From the NCBI RefSeq assembly GCF_006152145.1, contig NZ_VDFV01000006.1, positions 22,730 to 86,729 on the forward strand: 64,000 nucleotides of DNA, given 5' to 3'. Below are positions 15,894 to 26,269 of the stretch, one piece after another (within the stretch, counting starts at the first letter, position 1; each line of letters begins with the position of its first letter). The notes beneath the pieces are model-generated. The model saw nothing but the letters and a program-made list of their open reading frames with translations. It was not told the DNA's origin and ran no database searches. Position numbers and translations under genes: made by a program. This DNA is from Rubellimicrobium roseum. GTDB taxonomy: Bacteria > Pseudomonadota > Alphaproteobacteria > Rhodobacterales > Rhodobacteraceae.

Positions 15894-17051
15894 TCATCCT
15901 CGTGTCACGGCCCGCGCCGTGATCGGCACCAGCAGCACCAGCGCCGCCAGGAGCCAGAAGGCGGCCGACAGGCTGGTCGCGTCCGAGACAAAGCCCATGA
16001 GGGCCGGGCCGGCGAGGATGCCCGCGTAACCGGTCGTCGTGACCGCCGCGACCGCCAAACCCGCAGGCATGACGGTCTGCCGCCCAGCCCGGCTGAAGAA
16101 CACGGGCACCAGGTTCGCCGCTCCTAGGCCGATCAGGAGGAAGCCCAGGAGCGCCACGGGCGTCCAGTCCACAGCCAGCAGCAGCACGAAGCCCGCGATG
16201 GTCAGGATCCCACCCCAGACGAGCACGCGCAGGTCTCCCAAGGCGCTGACCACCCGGTCGCCCGTGAGCCGGCCCACGGTCATGGCGACCGAGAAGAGCA
16301 TGTAGCCCAAGCCGCCCTGGGCTGCGGAGTCGACCAGATCGCGGCCCAGCAGAAGCAGCGCGCTCCAGTCGAGAATGGCGCCCTCGACAAGGAAGATGAG
16401 CCCAGACAAGGCCGCGAGCAGCAGCACGATCCCGCGCGGGGCGACAAAGGCCGGGGCCTCGCCTCCTTGGACCTGCAACAGGCGCGGCCACGCCAGCAGG
16501 ATAGCCACGAGGGCCAATGCACTGCCGCAGAGCGAGCTGGCCAGAGGCGACACGCCCTGAGACAGGAGAAGCGTGATGCCGCCTGCGCCCACGAAGCCGC
16601 CCACGCTGAACATGCCATGGAACCCCGACATGAGCGGCACGCCGGCGGCCTTCTCGACCTCCGTGGCATGGACGTTCATCGCCACGTCGATGGTCCCGAG
16701 CGAGGCCCCAAAGAGAAGAAGCGCGGCGGCGAGCAGGAGCGGACTGCTGACCACGGACAGGAAAGGCAGGATCAGGACCAGCCCAAGGCCCCCAGTCAGG
16801 ATCATGGGCTTGCTGCCCACCTGAGCACTGATCCAGCCGGTGAGCGGCATGGCCAGGATCGAGCCCAGGCCAAGGCAGAGGAGAAGGAGCCCAAGCTGGC
16901 CCTCATCGGCGCCAACGTTCGCCTTGGCAAAGGGCACCATGGGCGCCCAGCAGGCCATCACGAAGCCAGCGGCAAAGAACGACAGGCGTGTGGCGAGGCG
17001 GGTGGCCCCTGTGTCCGCCGATACGGGCTCGGTCTCAGCGTAGGAGGTCAT
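15894..17051 (-). CDS. MFS transporter
   Basis: 385-residue major facilitator with about 12 hydrophobic helices. GWISAQVGSKPMI near residues 73-85 resembles the loop 2-3 motif A of the family. It resembles the YbjJ/Fsr-like group of small-solute transporters. It is downstream of the DeoR gene with a 29-base gap, so the two are probably co-transcribed and the transporter may be DeoR-controlled. Direction and solute are unknown; a role in uptake or release of the diol dehydratase substrate or product is speculative. Confidence 0.85.
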   Translation of the reverse strand: MTSYAETEPVSADTGATRLATRLSFFAAGFVMACWAPMVPFAKANVGADEGQLGLLLLCLGLGSILAMPLTGWISAQVGSKPMILTGGLGLVLILPFLSVVSSPLLLAAALLLFGASLGTIDVAMNVHATEVEKAAGVPLMSGFHGMFSVGGFVGAGGITLLLSQGVSPLASSLCGSALALVAILLAWPRLLQVQGGEAPAFVAPRGIVLLLAALSGLIFLVEGAILDWSALLLLGRDLVDSAAQGGLGYMLFSVAMTVGRLTGDRVVSALGDLRVLVWGGILTIAGFVLLLAVDWTPVALLGFLLIGLGAANLVPVFFSRAGRQTVMPAGLAVAAVTTTGYAGILAGPALMGFVSDATSLSAAFWLLAALVLLVPITARAVTRG

Positions 17052-17080
17052 GACAGGGCTCGAGGAAAGGGACGGAAGGG

Positions 17081-17866
17081 TCAGGAGTTCGGGGCCTCGG
17101 CGATCCGCAGGTCAGCGCCTTCCGTGCGAAGGGTGGAGACAACCTCGAGGGGCGCGTCATGTTCAAGGACGACGTGCGTAATGTCCGAGACAGGGCCGAT
17201 GGCAAACGGAGCGGAGGTCTCCAGCTTGGCGTTGGTCATCATCAACGCCGTGGCCGCGCTCACCTCGAGGAGGCGGCGCTTCATGTCCACGTCGTCCATG
17301 TCGAAGCCGGCGAGACCAGTCTGTGCCGACAGGGCGCAGGCGCCTAGGAAGCAAAGGTCGAACCGGAAGCGCCCCAACTCGGTCAGAGCCCGAGCATCGA
17401 CGCAGCCGCCAACCACCGGGTTCACGCGGCCGCCGATAAGGATCAGCGAGAGGTCGCTGCGGGTCATCAGCGCCGCCGCCGCCGGCAGCGAGTTCGTGAC
17501 CACCCGCAAGCCCCAGTCGCGCGGCAGCAGCCCGGCCAGCTGGAGCACCGTGCTCCCTGTATCGAGGAAGATTGTCTGCCCCTTGGCGATCAGGCCCACA
17601 GCGGCTCGAGCCAGGGCGCGCTTGCGCGCAGCGTCCTCGCCCGAGCGGACCTCGATCGGCGTTGAGGCCGGCGAGAGCGGCAGCGCACCACCGTAGACGC
17701 GCTGGCAGAGCCCCTCCTGCGCCAGCGCCCGCAGGTCGCGGCGGACAGCGTCCTCGGACACGCCAAACTCCTGCGCAAGGGCGGTGGCCACCACGGCCTG
17801 ACCGCGAGCTAAGCGCTGGGCGATCTGCTGGCGTCGGCCAAGGGAGAGAATAGACGAATCGTGCAT
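17081..17866 (-). CDS. DeoR-family transcriptional regulator
   Basis: 261 residues. An N-terminal winged helix (about 8-60) holds VATALAQEFGVSEDAVRRDLRAL, the DeoR helix-turn-helix. The C-terminal DeoR sensor domain (about 75-235) has IFLDTGSTVLQLA and TNSLPAAAAL, which bind phosphorylated sugars in the family. I chose ATG 17866 over TTG 17872. It probably represses a sugar operon nearby, perhaps itself with the MFS gene, the dehydratase, or region 1. Confidence 0.9.
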   Translation of the reverse strand: MHDSSILSLGRRQQIAQRLARGQAVVATALAQEFGVSEDAVRRDLRALAQEGLCQRVYGGALPLSPASTPIEVRSGEDAARKRALARAAVGLIAKGQTIFLDTGSTVLQLAGLLPRDWGLRVVTNSLPAAAALMTRSDLSLILIGGRVNPVVGGCVDARALTELGRFRFDLCFLGACALSAQTGLAGFDMDDVDMKRRLLEVSAATALMMTNAKLETSAPFAIGPVSDITHVVLEHDAPLEVVSTLRTEGADLRIAEAPNS

Positions 17867-18309
17867 GAACAAGAACTACAGAGCGAAACCAAGAAGGTCG
17901 AGAGCCTATGTGATCTGCACTCGCTTCGTGAACAAATCCATCGCGAGCAGCTTGCGACGTCCTCGACCTCGGTCGCATAGGGCGGGGCAATCGGGAGAAA
18001 ACCTCGCTGGACATAGTTCCAGCGGATGAGGAAACGCACCGGTAAGAGGACCACCGGTGGACGTCAGTCCGGTGTTCTTAACGGACGGTGATGCGACGGC
18101 CAGCCTTGGCAGGTTGTGGCCGTAGGTAGCCTCTACAGCATCCGAACCGTTCCTGTGGCGCAAAGATTTCCTTGACAACCCGAAGCACATATCCCATCCG
18201 TCATATGTAACGGACTAGTTACATACTCGTTGTGACTTGGGTCCGACTTGGGAGGCTCCGGATCAACCGGACAATCACGATCAGTGAGCCCTCGCATCAG
18301 GGAGGATGC
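17867..18309. other. 443-base intergenic region between the DeoR and VOC genes
   Basis: No credible gene was found on either strand. It contains a perfect 7-base inverted repeat CACCGGT/ACCGGTG at 18037-18059 with a 9-base spacer, a consensus -35 TTGACA at 18172-18177, the TetR-type operator at 18206-18223, and the Shine-Dalgarno GGAGG at 18301-18305 of the VOC gene. Confidence 0.5.
18206..18223. promoter_or_regulatory. Putative TetR operator site A (best copy)
   Basis: TGTAACGGACTAGTTACA is a perfect TGTAAC/GTTACA inverted repeat with 6-base spacer, extended by one A/T pair on each side. It lies 28 bases after TTGACA (18172-18177), so it would cover the promoter start region of the VOC gene. 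It matches sites at 21463, 31454, 36755 and 36862, and partly 27322. Confidence 0.65.
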
Positions 18310-18828
18310 ATGAAGACCTACGGAATGCAGCATGTCGGCTTCACCGTGCCTGACCTCGAGGAGGCGGTTCGGTTCTTCGAAACGGTCTTCGGCGGCGTCA
18401 CCGTCTTGTCCACCGGACTGATCGACGTGGATGACGAGTTCATGCAGCGGCGGCTCGGGGTTCCGGGCAACCGGCGCATCCAGGATATCAAGGTCCTGCG
18501 CGTAGGAAACGGCAGCAACCTCGAGCTTTTCCAGTATTCCGGGGAACCCGCCTCCTATGAGCCGCTAAAGCGAAACAGCCAGCCTGGTGGGTTCCACCTC
18601 GCGTTCCAGGTGGACGACGCATACGCCGCGGCGCAAAGGCTTCGGATGTCCGGTGTCGATGTCCTGGATGGACCGACGGACGTGCAGTCGGGTCCGATGG
18701 CAGGGCTGACTTGGCTCTATCTGCGCGCCCCCTGGGGACAGTTCCTCGAAATCGTAAGCATGTCTGGCCCGCTTGGGCATGAGCATGATGGAGGCCCAAA
18801 GCAATGGTCGCCAGTGACCAACAGCTAG
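18310..18828 (+). CDS. VOC-superfamily protein (glyoxalase/dioxygenase fold)
   Basis: 172-residue vicinal-oxygen-chelate protein: paired beta-alpha-beta-beta-beta modules with QHVGFTVPDLEEAVRFFETVF at the N-terminus and GGFHLAFQVDD in the second module, ending APWGQFLEIVSM. Candidate metal ligands are His near residue 7, His near 98 and the terminal Glu. Start ATG 18310 has GGAGG 4 bases upstream; an upstream in-frame extension to 18232 would overlap the operator region. It is the first gene after operator A. In such clusters VOC proteins act as epimerases, isomerases or lyases; I cannot say which. Confidence 0.85.
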   Translation: MKTYGMQHVGFTVPDLEEAVRFFETVFGGVTVLSTGLIDVDDEFMQRRLGVPGNRRIQDIKVLRVGNGSNLELFQYSGEPASYEPLKRNSQPGGFHLAFQVDDAYAAAQRLRMSGVDVLDGPTDVQSGPMAGLTWLYLRAPWGQFLEIVSMSGPLGHEHDGGPKQWSPVTNS

Positions 18829-18992
18829 GACGAGCATTTTTTGGATATGCAGCATCCGGGCCATGGCTTCGCTGCAGGGCATGTCTCTAGAAGCGATTGC
18901 ATCGTTGAAGGTACTGCGATTCCTCGAGGCAAGCCGTTCTATGGTTCGGCAGACATCTTGTGCCTCATGAACCGACTCGGGAGGACTGACCG

Positions 18993-20066
18993 ATGCCTCG
19001 AGAGATCATGATCTCAGGACGACGGGTATTTGAACTGGTCGATTGTCAAGACAGCCCGCTCGCGCCGGGCGAGATCCGGGGACCCACGGTCGTAACATTG
19101 GTAAGTCAAGGAACCGAGATCGGCTGGGCCGATGGCGGAATTTATCCAGTTCGCCCAGGCTACGCAGCGATCTTCTGCGTGGAGGAGATTGGGTCAGCCG
19201 TGACCGGGGTCAGAAAGGGAGAGCTCCGATTTGCCATGGGACCGCATCGCTCGAGCCAGACCCATGCCGTTCTGGACACGTTGCCCGTTCCCAACGGCCT
19301 ACCGCCGGATATCGCGGTGATCGCCCGCCTGATGGGCGTGTCGATGACCACCCTGATGACCACGGCCGCGCGCCCCGGCGACCGGGTGATCGTGACGGGC
19401 GCAGGACCGGTCGGCCTCTTGGCGGCACAACTATTCAGGATTGGCGGCTACCGAGTGACGGTCGTGGACCCCGACCTGCTTCGTCGGAGTCAAGCGGCGA
19501 AGGCAGGCCTTCACGATGCGCTGGCTGCGATGCCGCTCGATGATCCAGATCTCGCGGGGCGCGTGGCGCTTGTTGTCGAATGCTCAGGGCACGAGACGGC
19601 AGTCGTCGAGGGCTGCCGAATTCTACGACGCTTGGGCGAGGTCGTCCTCATTGGTGTGCCATGGCGGAAATACACTGACAAAACTGCTCATGAGCTTCTC
19701 AATGCCGTCTTTTTTGGTCTGATCACAGTGCGGTCGGGGTGGGAATGGCAACTTCCGTTGCATTCTCGTGGGTTCATCTGGGAAGAGCTGCATCAAGGCT
19801 ACAACAACGCGCCCCATAGCAGCTTCAGCGGATACGAACTCGCGTTGTCTTGGCTGGCAGAGGGGCGCATTCAACTCGACGGTCTCGTCCGGGTTGAGGC
19901 GCCGGATGATCCCCAAGCTCTTTATACACGCATCATCGACCGGACCATTGAGGAGCCCTTAATTGTCCTGGACTGGGCAAACAAGACGCCAGCGACAAGG
20001 TCGGGGACATCGTCCAATGGGCCCGCGGCAGGGCTCGACGGCGATCTGGTGCGCGAAGCTCGGTAA
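18993..20066 (+). CDS. Medium-chain dehydrogenase/reductase (MDR family), zinc-site poor
   Basis: 357 residues with the MDR layout: an N-terminal GroES-like part containing SQGTEIGWADGG and PGYAAIFCVEEIG, then a Rossmann domain with VTGAGPVGLLAAQLF near residue 132. The catalytic and structural cysteine clusters of classical zinc alcohol dehydrogenases are not visible, so it resembles the zinc-poor branch acting on sugar-derived ketones. GGGAGGAC precedes the ATG. It follows the VOC gene by 164 bases and probably shares operator A. Confidence 0.8.
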   Translation: MPREIMISGRRVFELVDCQDSPLAPGEIRGPTVVTLVSQGTEIGWADGGIYPVRPGYAAIFCVEEIGSAVTGVRKGELRFAMGPHRSSQTHAVLDTLPVPNGLPPDIAVIARLMGVSMTTLMTTAARPGDRVIVTGAGPVGLLAAQLFRIGGYRVTVVDPDLLRRSQAAKAGLHDALAAMPLDDPDLAGRVALVVECSGHETAVVEGCRILRRLGEVVLIGVPWRKYTDKTAHELLNAVFFGLITVRSGWEWQLPLHSRGFIWEELHQGYNNAPHSSFSGYELALSWLAEGRIQLDGLVRVEAPDDPQALYTRIIDRTIEEPLIVLDWANKTPATRSGTSSNGPAAGLDGDLVREAR

Positions 20067-20224
20067 ACAGTCCCCGTTCGGGGAGGCTGATATGTGCAGC
20101 CAAACGGTCACGGACCAAAGCGAGCTTGCCGATCGGTATGTGCCCATCAGTGGCGAGTTGCATATAACCAGATCCGAGGCCGGCGCGACAAGTAGTTAGA
20201 CACATATCTCAAAGGAAACGGCCA

Positions 20225-20689
20225 GTGAACGATCCGACTAAGCTGCCCTCAACCATGCCGTCTGTCATTGTCATCTCGAGCCTGGGCAGCCAAACGGCTC
20301 TAACGTTGGTCCGCCGTGCCCTTGATGAGGCTGCCTATCATCAGTGGCGAATCGCTGTCGCGGTGGCAGACGCTAATGGTGCCATCCTTGCCTCCGCCCG
20401 GATGGATGGGGTCGCGCCGCCGATCCTGGAATTCGCTTTCGACAAGGCATTCACGGCCGCGACTATGCGCCGGACAACGGCGGCGTTTGCCGAGCGGATG
20501 GACAGTTCGCCGGGGCTGCGGCTGGGCCTAGCCACGCGCGAACGCTTACTGACCTGGGCCGGGGGCCTCCCGATCATCCACGACGGGCAGGTGATCGGGG
20601 CGATCGGGATCTCCGGTGCAAGGGATCATGAGGACGTCGCTTGCGCAGAGGCCACGCTGGCGGCCGAGGGCCTGGCCTGGGAAGCTTGA
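20225..20689 (+). CDS. GlcG/HbpS-family protein (DUF336)
   Basis: 154 residues of the GlcG/HbpS fold: ALTLVRRALDEAA, then VAVADANGAILASARMDGV, FAFDKAFTA and GGLPIIHDGQVIGAIGISGA. Family members bind haem or cobalamin (HbpS, PduO C-terminal domain) or accompany glycolate/hydroxyacid and diol catabolism. The start is GTG with AAAGGAA upstream. It is convergent with the TetR gene, only 11 bases away, and lies after the MDR gene. The role here is unknown; context suggests an accessory of the pathway. Confidence 0.85.
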   Translation: MNDPTKLPSTMPSVIVISSLGSQTALTLVRRALDEAAYHQWRIAVAVADANGAILASARMDGVAPPILEFAFDKAFTAATMRRTTAAFAERMDSSPGLRLGLATRERLLTWAGGLPIIHDGQVIGAIGISGARDHEDVACAEATLAAEGLAWEA

Positions 20690-20700
20690 GGAACGGCCAT

Positions 20701-21363
20701 TCAAACGCTGACCACGCGTAAGATCGTGTCGATGTTGAACTGAAGCCGCTGCTCAAGCGCCTCTGGAGCCATGAGGTCGCGCTCGAATACGATCGAGCCG
20801 GTGAAGCGGTTGGTCAGGTAGTAGTAGCCGACAGCGGCGATGGTGATGTTCAGCTGGACGGGGTCGATCCCGTCGCGGAATACGCCTTCGCGCACACCAC
20901 GTTCCAAGATCTGAGCAACCATCCCGACGAAGCGCCGGTTCGCGACCTTCACCACCTCCGACTTCTTCAGATGCCGCGCCCGGTGCAGGTTCTCGCTATT
21001 CACGAGCGTGAGAAACTCGGGGTTCTTGCGATAGTAATCCCAGGTGAAACGGACGAGCCTCTCAAGCGCGGACTTGGGGTCGAGGTGATCCAGGTTGAGC
21101 TTCTGTTCGGCTGTCCGGATGTCGAGATAAGCCTGTTCAAGAACGGCTTGGAACAGGCCCTCCTTACTCTCGAAGTAATGGTAGATCATGCGTTTATTGG
21201 CTTTGGCCCGCTCCGCGATGTCGTCCACTCGGGCACCGCCAAGCCCGCTCTTGGCGAACTCCTTCTTGGCCGCTTCGAGGATCCGCAGTCGCGTCGCATC
21301 GGAGTCGCGGGTCCGCGGCCGCTCCGCCGTTTTCTCGATCTTTTCTAGTGATGACATCGACAT
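20701..21363 (-). CDS. TetR-family transcriptional regulator, candidate controller of the region
   Basis: 220 residues. The N-terminal TetR DNA-binding domain includes RILEAAKKEFAKSGLGGARV and ANKRMIYHYFESKEGLF. The C-terminal part (about 80-210) is helical and of the RutR/TetR_C_6-like type with LNITIAAVGYYYLTNRF. Start chosen at ATG 21363 after GGGAGGGGAG; ATG 21357 is the alternative. It is divergent from the importer operon, and its promoter region holds operator site B. I infer that it represses the dispersed units carrying the same inverted repeat and is released by a pathway intermediate. Confidence 0.9.
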   Translation of the reverse strand: MSMSSLEKIEKTAERPRTRDSDATRLRILEAAKKEFAKSGLGGARVDDIAERAKANKRMIYHYFESKEGLFQAVLEQAYLDIRTAEQKLNLDHLDPKSALERLVRFTWDYYRKNPEFLTLVNSENLHRARHLKKSEVVKVANRRFVGMVAQILERGVREGVFRDGIDPVQLNITIAAVGYYYLTNRFTGSIVFERDLMAPEALEQRLQFNIDTILRVVSV

Positions 21364-21462
21364 CTCCCCTCCCAGCCACTGGCGGGCGTCTCCTGCAAAG
21401 AGAGGCGTCACACTGCGACAGTCAATCCCTAACAACAGGCTTGACGTCGCGTGGTGCAAGGA

Positions 21463-21480
21463 AGTAACTAGATAGTGCGT
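21463..21480. promoter_or_regulatory. Putative TetR operator site B
   Basis: AGTAACTAGATAGTGCGT fits the pattern TGTAAC-N6-GTTACA with a good left and a weaker right half. It lies between the TetR gene and the importer operon, 16 bases after TTGACG (21441-21446), so it can serve autoregulation and importer control. Confidence 0.5.
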
Positions 21481-21580
21481 TAACGGAGGAAAGCCGGGGT
21501 CGTCTCCCAAGTTTGGGAGTGGCTGCAGCAAGAAGTGCCACCTGCCGGACGTGATCTTGACAAGGACGGGGAGGACCAGA

Positions 21581-22702
21581 ATGTCGACTTTCATCCGAGA
21601 CTTCATCGAGCGGGAGAAGATGAACCGCCGCAACTTCTTGCTCGCCTCAGCCGCGGGCATGGGGTCGTTGGTGATTCCATCCGCCTTTGGCTTTGACCGG
21701 GCGCGGGCCCAGCTCGTCGACCCACAGATTGCCTGGAGTTACCGTGACCGCGCGAGCCCCTACTGGCTGGCCATCGTTTCGGGTGGCGAGACCTTCGTCG
21801 AGAGCATCGGTCGGCCGAGGGACTCACTTGTTAACCTCATCAACGAGGGCTCGTCGGAGAAGTCGCTGGCCGACATCGTGAGTTTTCTCCAAGCTACCGG
21901 GGGCAACTGCGCGATTGCCTGCGACGCCAACGACAGTCCCAACGCGCGGCCCATAGTGGAAGCGGTCGCGGCCGCGGGTGCCTACATCTCGACCATCTGG
22001 AACAAGACGGACGACCTGCACCCCTGGGACTTCGGCGACAACTACGTCAGCCACATGACTTGGTCGGACCTGAAGCCCTCCGAGGACCTCGCGCGCGCGC
22101 TGTTCGATGCGATGGGCGGCGAGGGCGGCGTCGTCCATATCGGCGGCATCCCCGCCAACAACCCGGCGATCGAGCGGCTCCAAGGCCTCAGGAACGCGCT
22201 TGTCGACTACCCCAATATCGAGCTTCTGGACGCCCAGCCCGGCGACTGGGACACCCAGAAAGCCGCCGATGTGATGTCGCAGTTCCTCACGCGCTATGGC
22301 GACCAGATCAAAGGCGTCCACTGCGCCAACGACGTTATGGCCTATGGCGCGCTCGAGGCCATGCGGGCCGAAGGCATCAGCGGCATCCCTGTAACCGCGT
22401 ACGACGGCAACCCTGAAGCGGTGGACCTCGTGATGAAGGGCGACCTCCTGGGCACCTGCTTCACCAACCCGCATTGGGGTGGCGGAATCACTGCTGCGCT
22501 CGCCTACCATGCCGCAATCGGAACCTTCAAACCTTCCGAGGAGCCGCCGGAGCACCGGGAGTTCTACGGTCCGACGATCCTCATCACCCAGGCGGACGCC
22601 GAGAACTTCAAGAAAGAGTTCATCGACGCCACGCCGACCTACGATTGGACCGATTTCTGGGGGCCGACGAACGGCCAGATCCAGTACCCGGCTTCCAACT
22701 GA
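21581..22702 (+). CDS. Periplasmic binding protein of the second sugar-type ABC importer
   Basis: 373 residues. The leader has MNRRNFLLASAAG (RR at residues 16-17) followed by a hydrophobic stretch and AxA-like ARA near 43, suggesting Tat rather than Sec export. The mature part is a Peripla_BP_4 protein: YRDRASPYWLAIVSGG, VVHIGGIPANNPAIERL and GVHCANDVMAYGALEAM. GGGGAGGA supports ATG 21581; ATG 21620 would shorten the leader. It is first in an operon of two permeases, an ATPase and dehydrogenases. The ligand is unknown, but the unusual Tat leader suggests folding before export. Confidence 0.88.
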   Translation: MSTFIRDFIEREKMNRRNFLLASAAGMGSLVIPSAFGFDRARAQLVDPQIAWSYRDRASPYWLAIVSGGETFVESIGRPRDSLVNLINEGSSEKSLADIVSFLQATGGNCAIACDANDSPNARPIVEAVAAAGAYISTIWNKTDDLHPWDFGDNYVSHMTWSDLKPSEDLARALFDAMGGEGGVVHIGGIPANNPAIERLQGLRNALVDYPNIELLDAQPGDWDTQKAADVMSQFLTRYGDQIKGVHCANDVMAYGALEAMRAEGISGIPVTAYDGNPEAVDLVMKGDLLGTCFTNPHWGGGITAALAYHAAIGTFKPSEEPPEHREFYGPTILITQADAENFKKEFIDATPTYDWTDFWGPTNGQIQYPASN

Positions 22703-22709
22703 CCGACCC

Positions 22710-22733
22710 GGCGGGCGGGGCCACGCGCCCGCC
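22710..22733 (+). terminator. Intra-operon hairpin after the second binding-protein gene
   Basis: GGCGGGCG and CGCCCGCC form a perfect 8-base stem with an 8-base loop, 8 bases after the stop codon. No T-tract follows directly. As in the first importer operon, it probably stabilises the binding-protein mRNA or reduces downstream expression. Confidence 0.5.
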
Positions 22734-22767
22734 CGTCCATCTTTCCCTCGCCGAGGAGAACGGCGCA

Positions 22768-23793
22768 ATGTCGACATCCGCCTCCGACACGGCCGCCCAG
22801 GGACGGGTTGCGATGCAGCAAACTCGAGCGTTCCGCCGGCCCAGCCGCGAAACCCTGATCCGCTGGGCACCCTTGCTGGTCCTGATCGCTCTTGTTGTCG
22901 TCTTCACGGCGATCAATCCTGCCTTTCTTTCGCTCCGAAACTTTGGGCGCATCGCCATCGCCTCCACTCCGGCGCTCATGGTGGCGATCGGAGTAACCTT
23001 CATCATCGTGATGGGATCGATCGACCTGTCGATGGAGGGCACGATTGCGGTCTGTGCCTGCGTCTTCGCCTACTTCTTCCTATCATGGGGTGGCACACTG
23101 CTTTCGACCGCCTGGGTCGCGATCCCGCTCACTCTCCTTCTCGGCGCGGTGCTGGGGCTGCTCAACGGCCTTGTCCATGTGCTCCTGCGGATCCCGTCCT
23201 TCATGGCCTCGCTCGCCATGGGCTTTGTGGGTATCGGCCTCGCCATCCTGATCACGCGGGGCGAAAAGTTCCTGATCGAGGACGAGGTCTTCCGGGGGCT
23301 CGTCACCTACCGGGTGTTGGGCTTCCCCATCATGGTCTACCTCGCGCTGGCCGCGCTCGTCGTGGCTTGGTTCATCCAGTCCTACACGCGGCTTGGGCGC
23401 AACTTCTACGCTGTGGGCGGGGGCGAGGAGCTGGCCCATGCCTCGGGTCTCGACGTCCGTCGCGTTCGCGTCATGGGCTTTATGCTGGCCGGCGTGTTCT
23501 ATGCCTTGGCCGCTCTTTTTGCCGTCGGCCGCCTCGGCGTCGCCGAGTCGGTCTCGGGGGCCAATTTCATGTTCGTCTCGATCACCTCCGTGGTCGTAGG
23601 CGGCGTGGCGCTCTGGGGCGGGATTGGCGGCGTCTGGAACGCTCTCGTCGGTGTCCTGATCGTCAACGTCATCAACAACGGCATGGTGGTGATCGGGTTG
23701 CCCGACTTCCTGCAGGATGGCGTGCTCGGATTCCTTGTGATCGTCGCCGTCGTCCTTTCGACGGACCGCCGGTCCGTGTCCTTTGTCAAATAG
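22768..23793 (+). CDS. ABC importer permease, first of two
   Basis: 341-residue BPD_transp_2 permease. A hydrophilic N-terminus of about 30 residues precedes helices starting at WAPLLVLIALVVVF. TFIIVMGSIDLSMEGTIAV near 80 and SGANFMFVSITSVVVGG near 265 are family motifs. GAGGAGA lies about 9 bases before the ATG; upstream in-frame sequence belongs to the binding-protein region. The ATPase follows after 10 bases. It is paired with the second permease at 25319, indicating a heterodimeric channel. Confidence 0.93.
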   Translation: MSTSASDTAAQGRVAMQQTRAFRRPSRETLIRWAPLLVLIALVVVFTAINPAFLSLRNFGRIAIASTPALMVAIGVTFIIVMGSIDLSMEGTIAVCACVFAYFFLSWGGTLLSTAWVAIPLTLLLGAVLGLLNGLVHVLLRIPSFMASLAMGFVGIGLAILITRGEKFLIEDEVFRGLVTYRVLGFPIMVYLALAALVVAWFIQSYTRLGRNFYAVGGGEELAHASGLDVRRVRVMGFMLAGVFYALAALFAVGRLGVAESVSGANFMFVSITSVVVGGVALWGGIGGVWNALVGVLIVNVINNGMVVIGLPDFLQDGVLGFLVIVAVVLSTDRRSVSFVK

Positions 23794-23803
23794 GAGCCCC
23801 GCG

Positions 23804-25309
<1,506 letters not shown>

Positions 25310-25318
25310 GGGGCGGAC

Positions 25319-26260
25319 ATGACCTTTGAGACAATCAAGCCGCATCTACCCTGGATCACGCTCCTCGCGCTGGTCGCCGTCGTAGGCGTGATGAATGACA
25401 ACTTCCTGAGGCCCGCGAACCTACTCGGCATGGCGGCCGAGATCGTGCCGCTCTTTATCATGGCCCTCGGGCTCACGTTCGTCATCTACATCGGAAGTAT
25501 CGATCTTTCCGCACAATCCATGGCGAACATGATCACCGTGATCGCCTCGGTTTACCTTGTCACGCTCGGCCCCTGGGTGGCGCTGCTCTGCGCCGTGGCG
25601 GGATTCGGGCTCGGGATGCTGTCGGGGTACGTCACGACACGGCTGCTCGTGCCTTCCTTTATCTCGACCCTTGCGGTGGGAGGGGTGGCCTTTTCGCTGG
25701 CGCAGTGGCTTTCGGGCCAGCGGGCCCTCTACATGGACGCAGCCCAACGTAACGAGACCTTTGGCTGGATGATCGGGACGACCGCGAGCATCCCCAACGA
25801 GCTCCTCATTGCGTTGGCGCTCCTGCTAATCGCACTGTTTGTGGAGCGCCGGACAACGCTTGGGAGGGCGCTCAAGGCAGTCGGCGCAGGAGAGCTGGCG
25901 GCGACGGCCTCGGGCCTCAACGTGGCGCGCGTGAAGATGCTGGCTTTCGCGATCTCGGGGATGCTCGCGGCACTGGCGGGGCTCCTCTTTGCGGTCAAAC
26001 TTTCGGGCGGGGCCCCGACGATCGCCAACGGTTTCCTGCTACCGGCGATTGTGGCCGTGCTGGTCGGGGGCACCCCCCTGACGGGCGGGGTCGGGGGTGT
26101 CGTCAACACGGCCATCGGCGTGCTGATTGTGGCCGTCATCCGGTCCTCGATGGTCTATTTCGGGATCGACGCCACCCAGCAGCAGATGGTCTTCGGGCTG
26201 GTCCTGATCGCGGCCATCGCGCTCACCATCGACCGCGCCAAACTGCGCACGGTCAAGTAG
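25319..26260 (+). CDS. ABC importer permease, second of two
   Basis: 313 residues, BPD_transp_2 family, with helices beginning WITLLALVAVVGVMN. FVIYIGSIDLSAQSMANM near 58 and GFLLPAIVAVLVGGTPLTGG near 240 are the characteristic motifs. It is shorter and divergent in sequence from the permease at 22768, so it is the heterodimer partner rather than a recent duplicate. It starts 9 bases after the ATPase and is followed 9 bases later by the alcohol dehydrogenase, so transport and first oxidation are one unit. Confidence 0.93.
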   Translation: MTFETIKPHLPWITLLALVAVVGVMNDNFLRPANLLGMAAEIVPLFIMALGLTFVIYIGSIDLSAQSMANMITVIASVYLVTLGPWVALLCAVAGFGLGMLSGYVTTRLLVPSFISTLAVGGVAFSLAQWLSGQRALYMDAAQRNETFGWMIGTTASIPNELLIALALLLIALFVERRTTLGRALKAVGAGELAATASGLNVARVKMLAFAISGMLAALAGLLFAVKLSGGAPTIANGFLLPAIVAVLVGGTPLTGGVGGVVNTAIGVLIVAVIRSSMVYFGIDATQQQMVFGLVLIAAIALTIDRAKLRTVK

Positions 26261-26269
26261 GAGGCGCAA

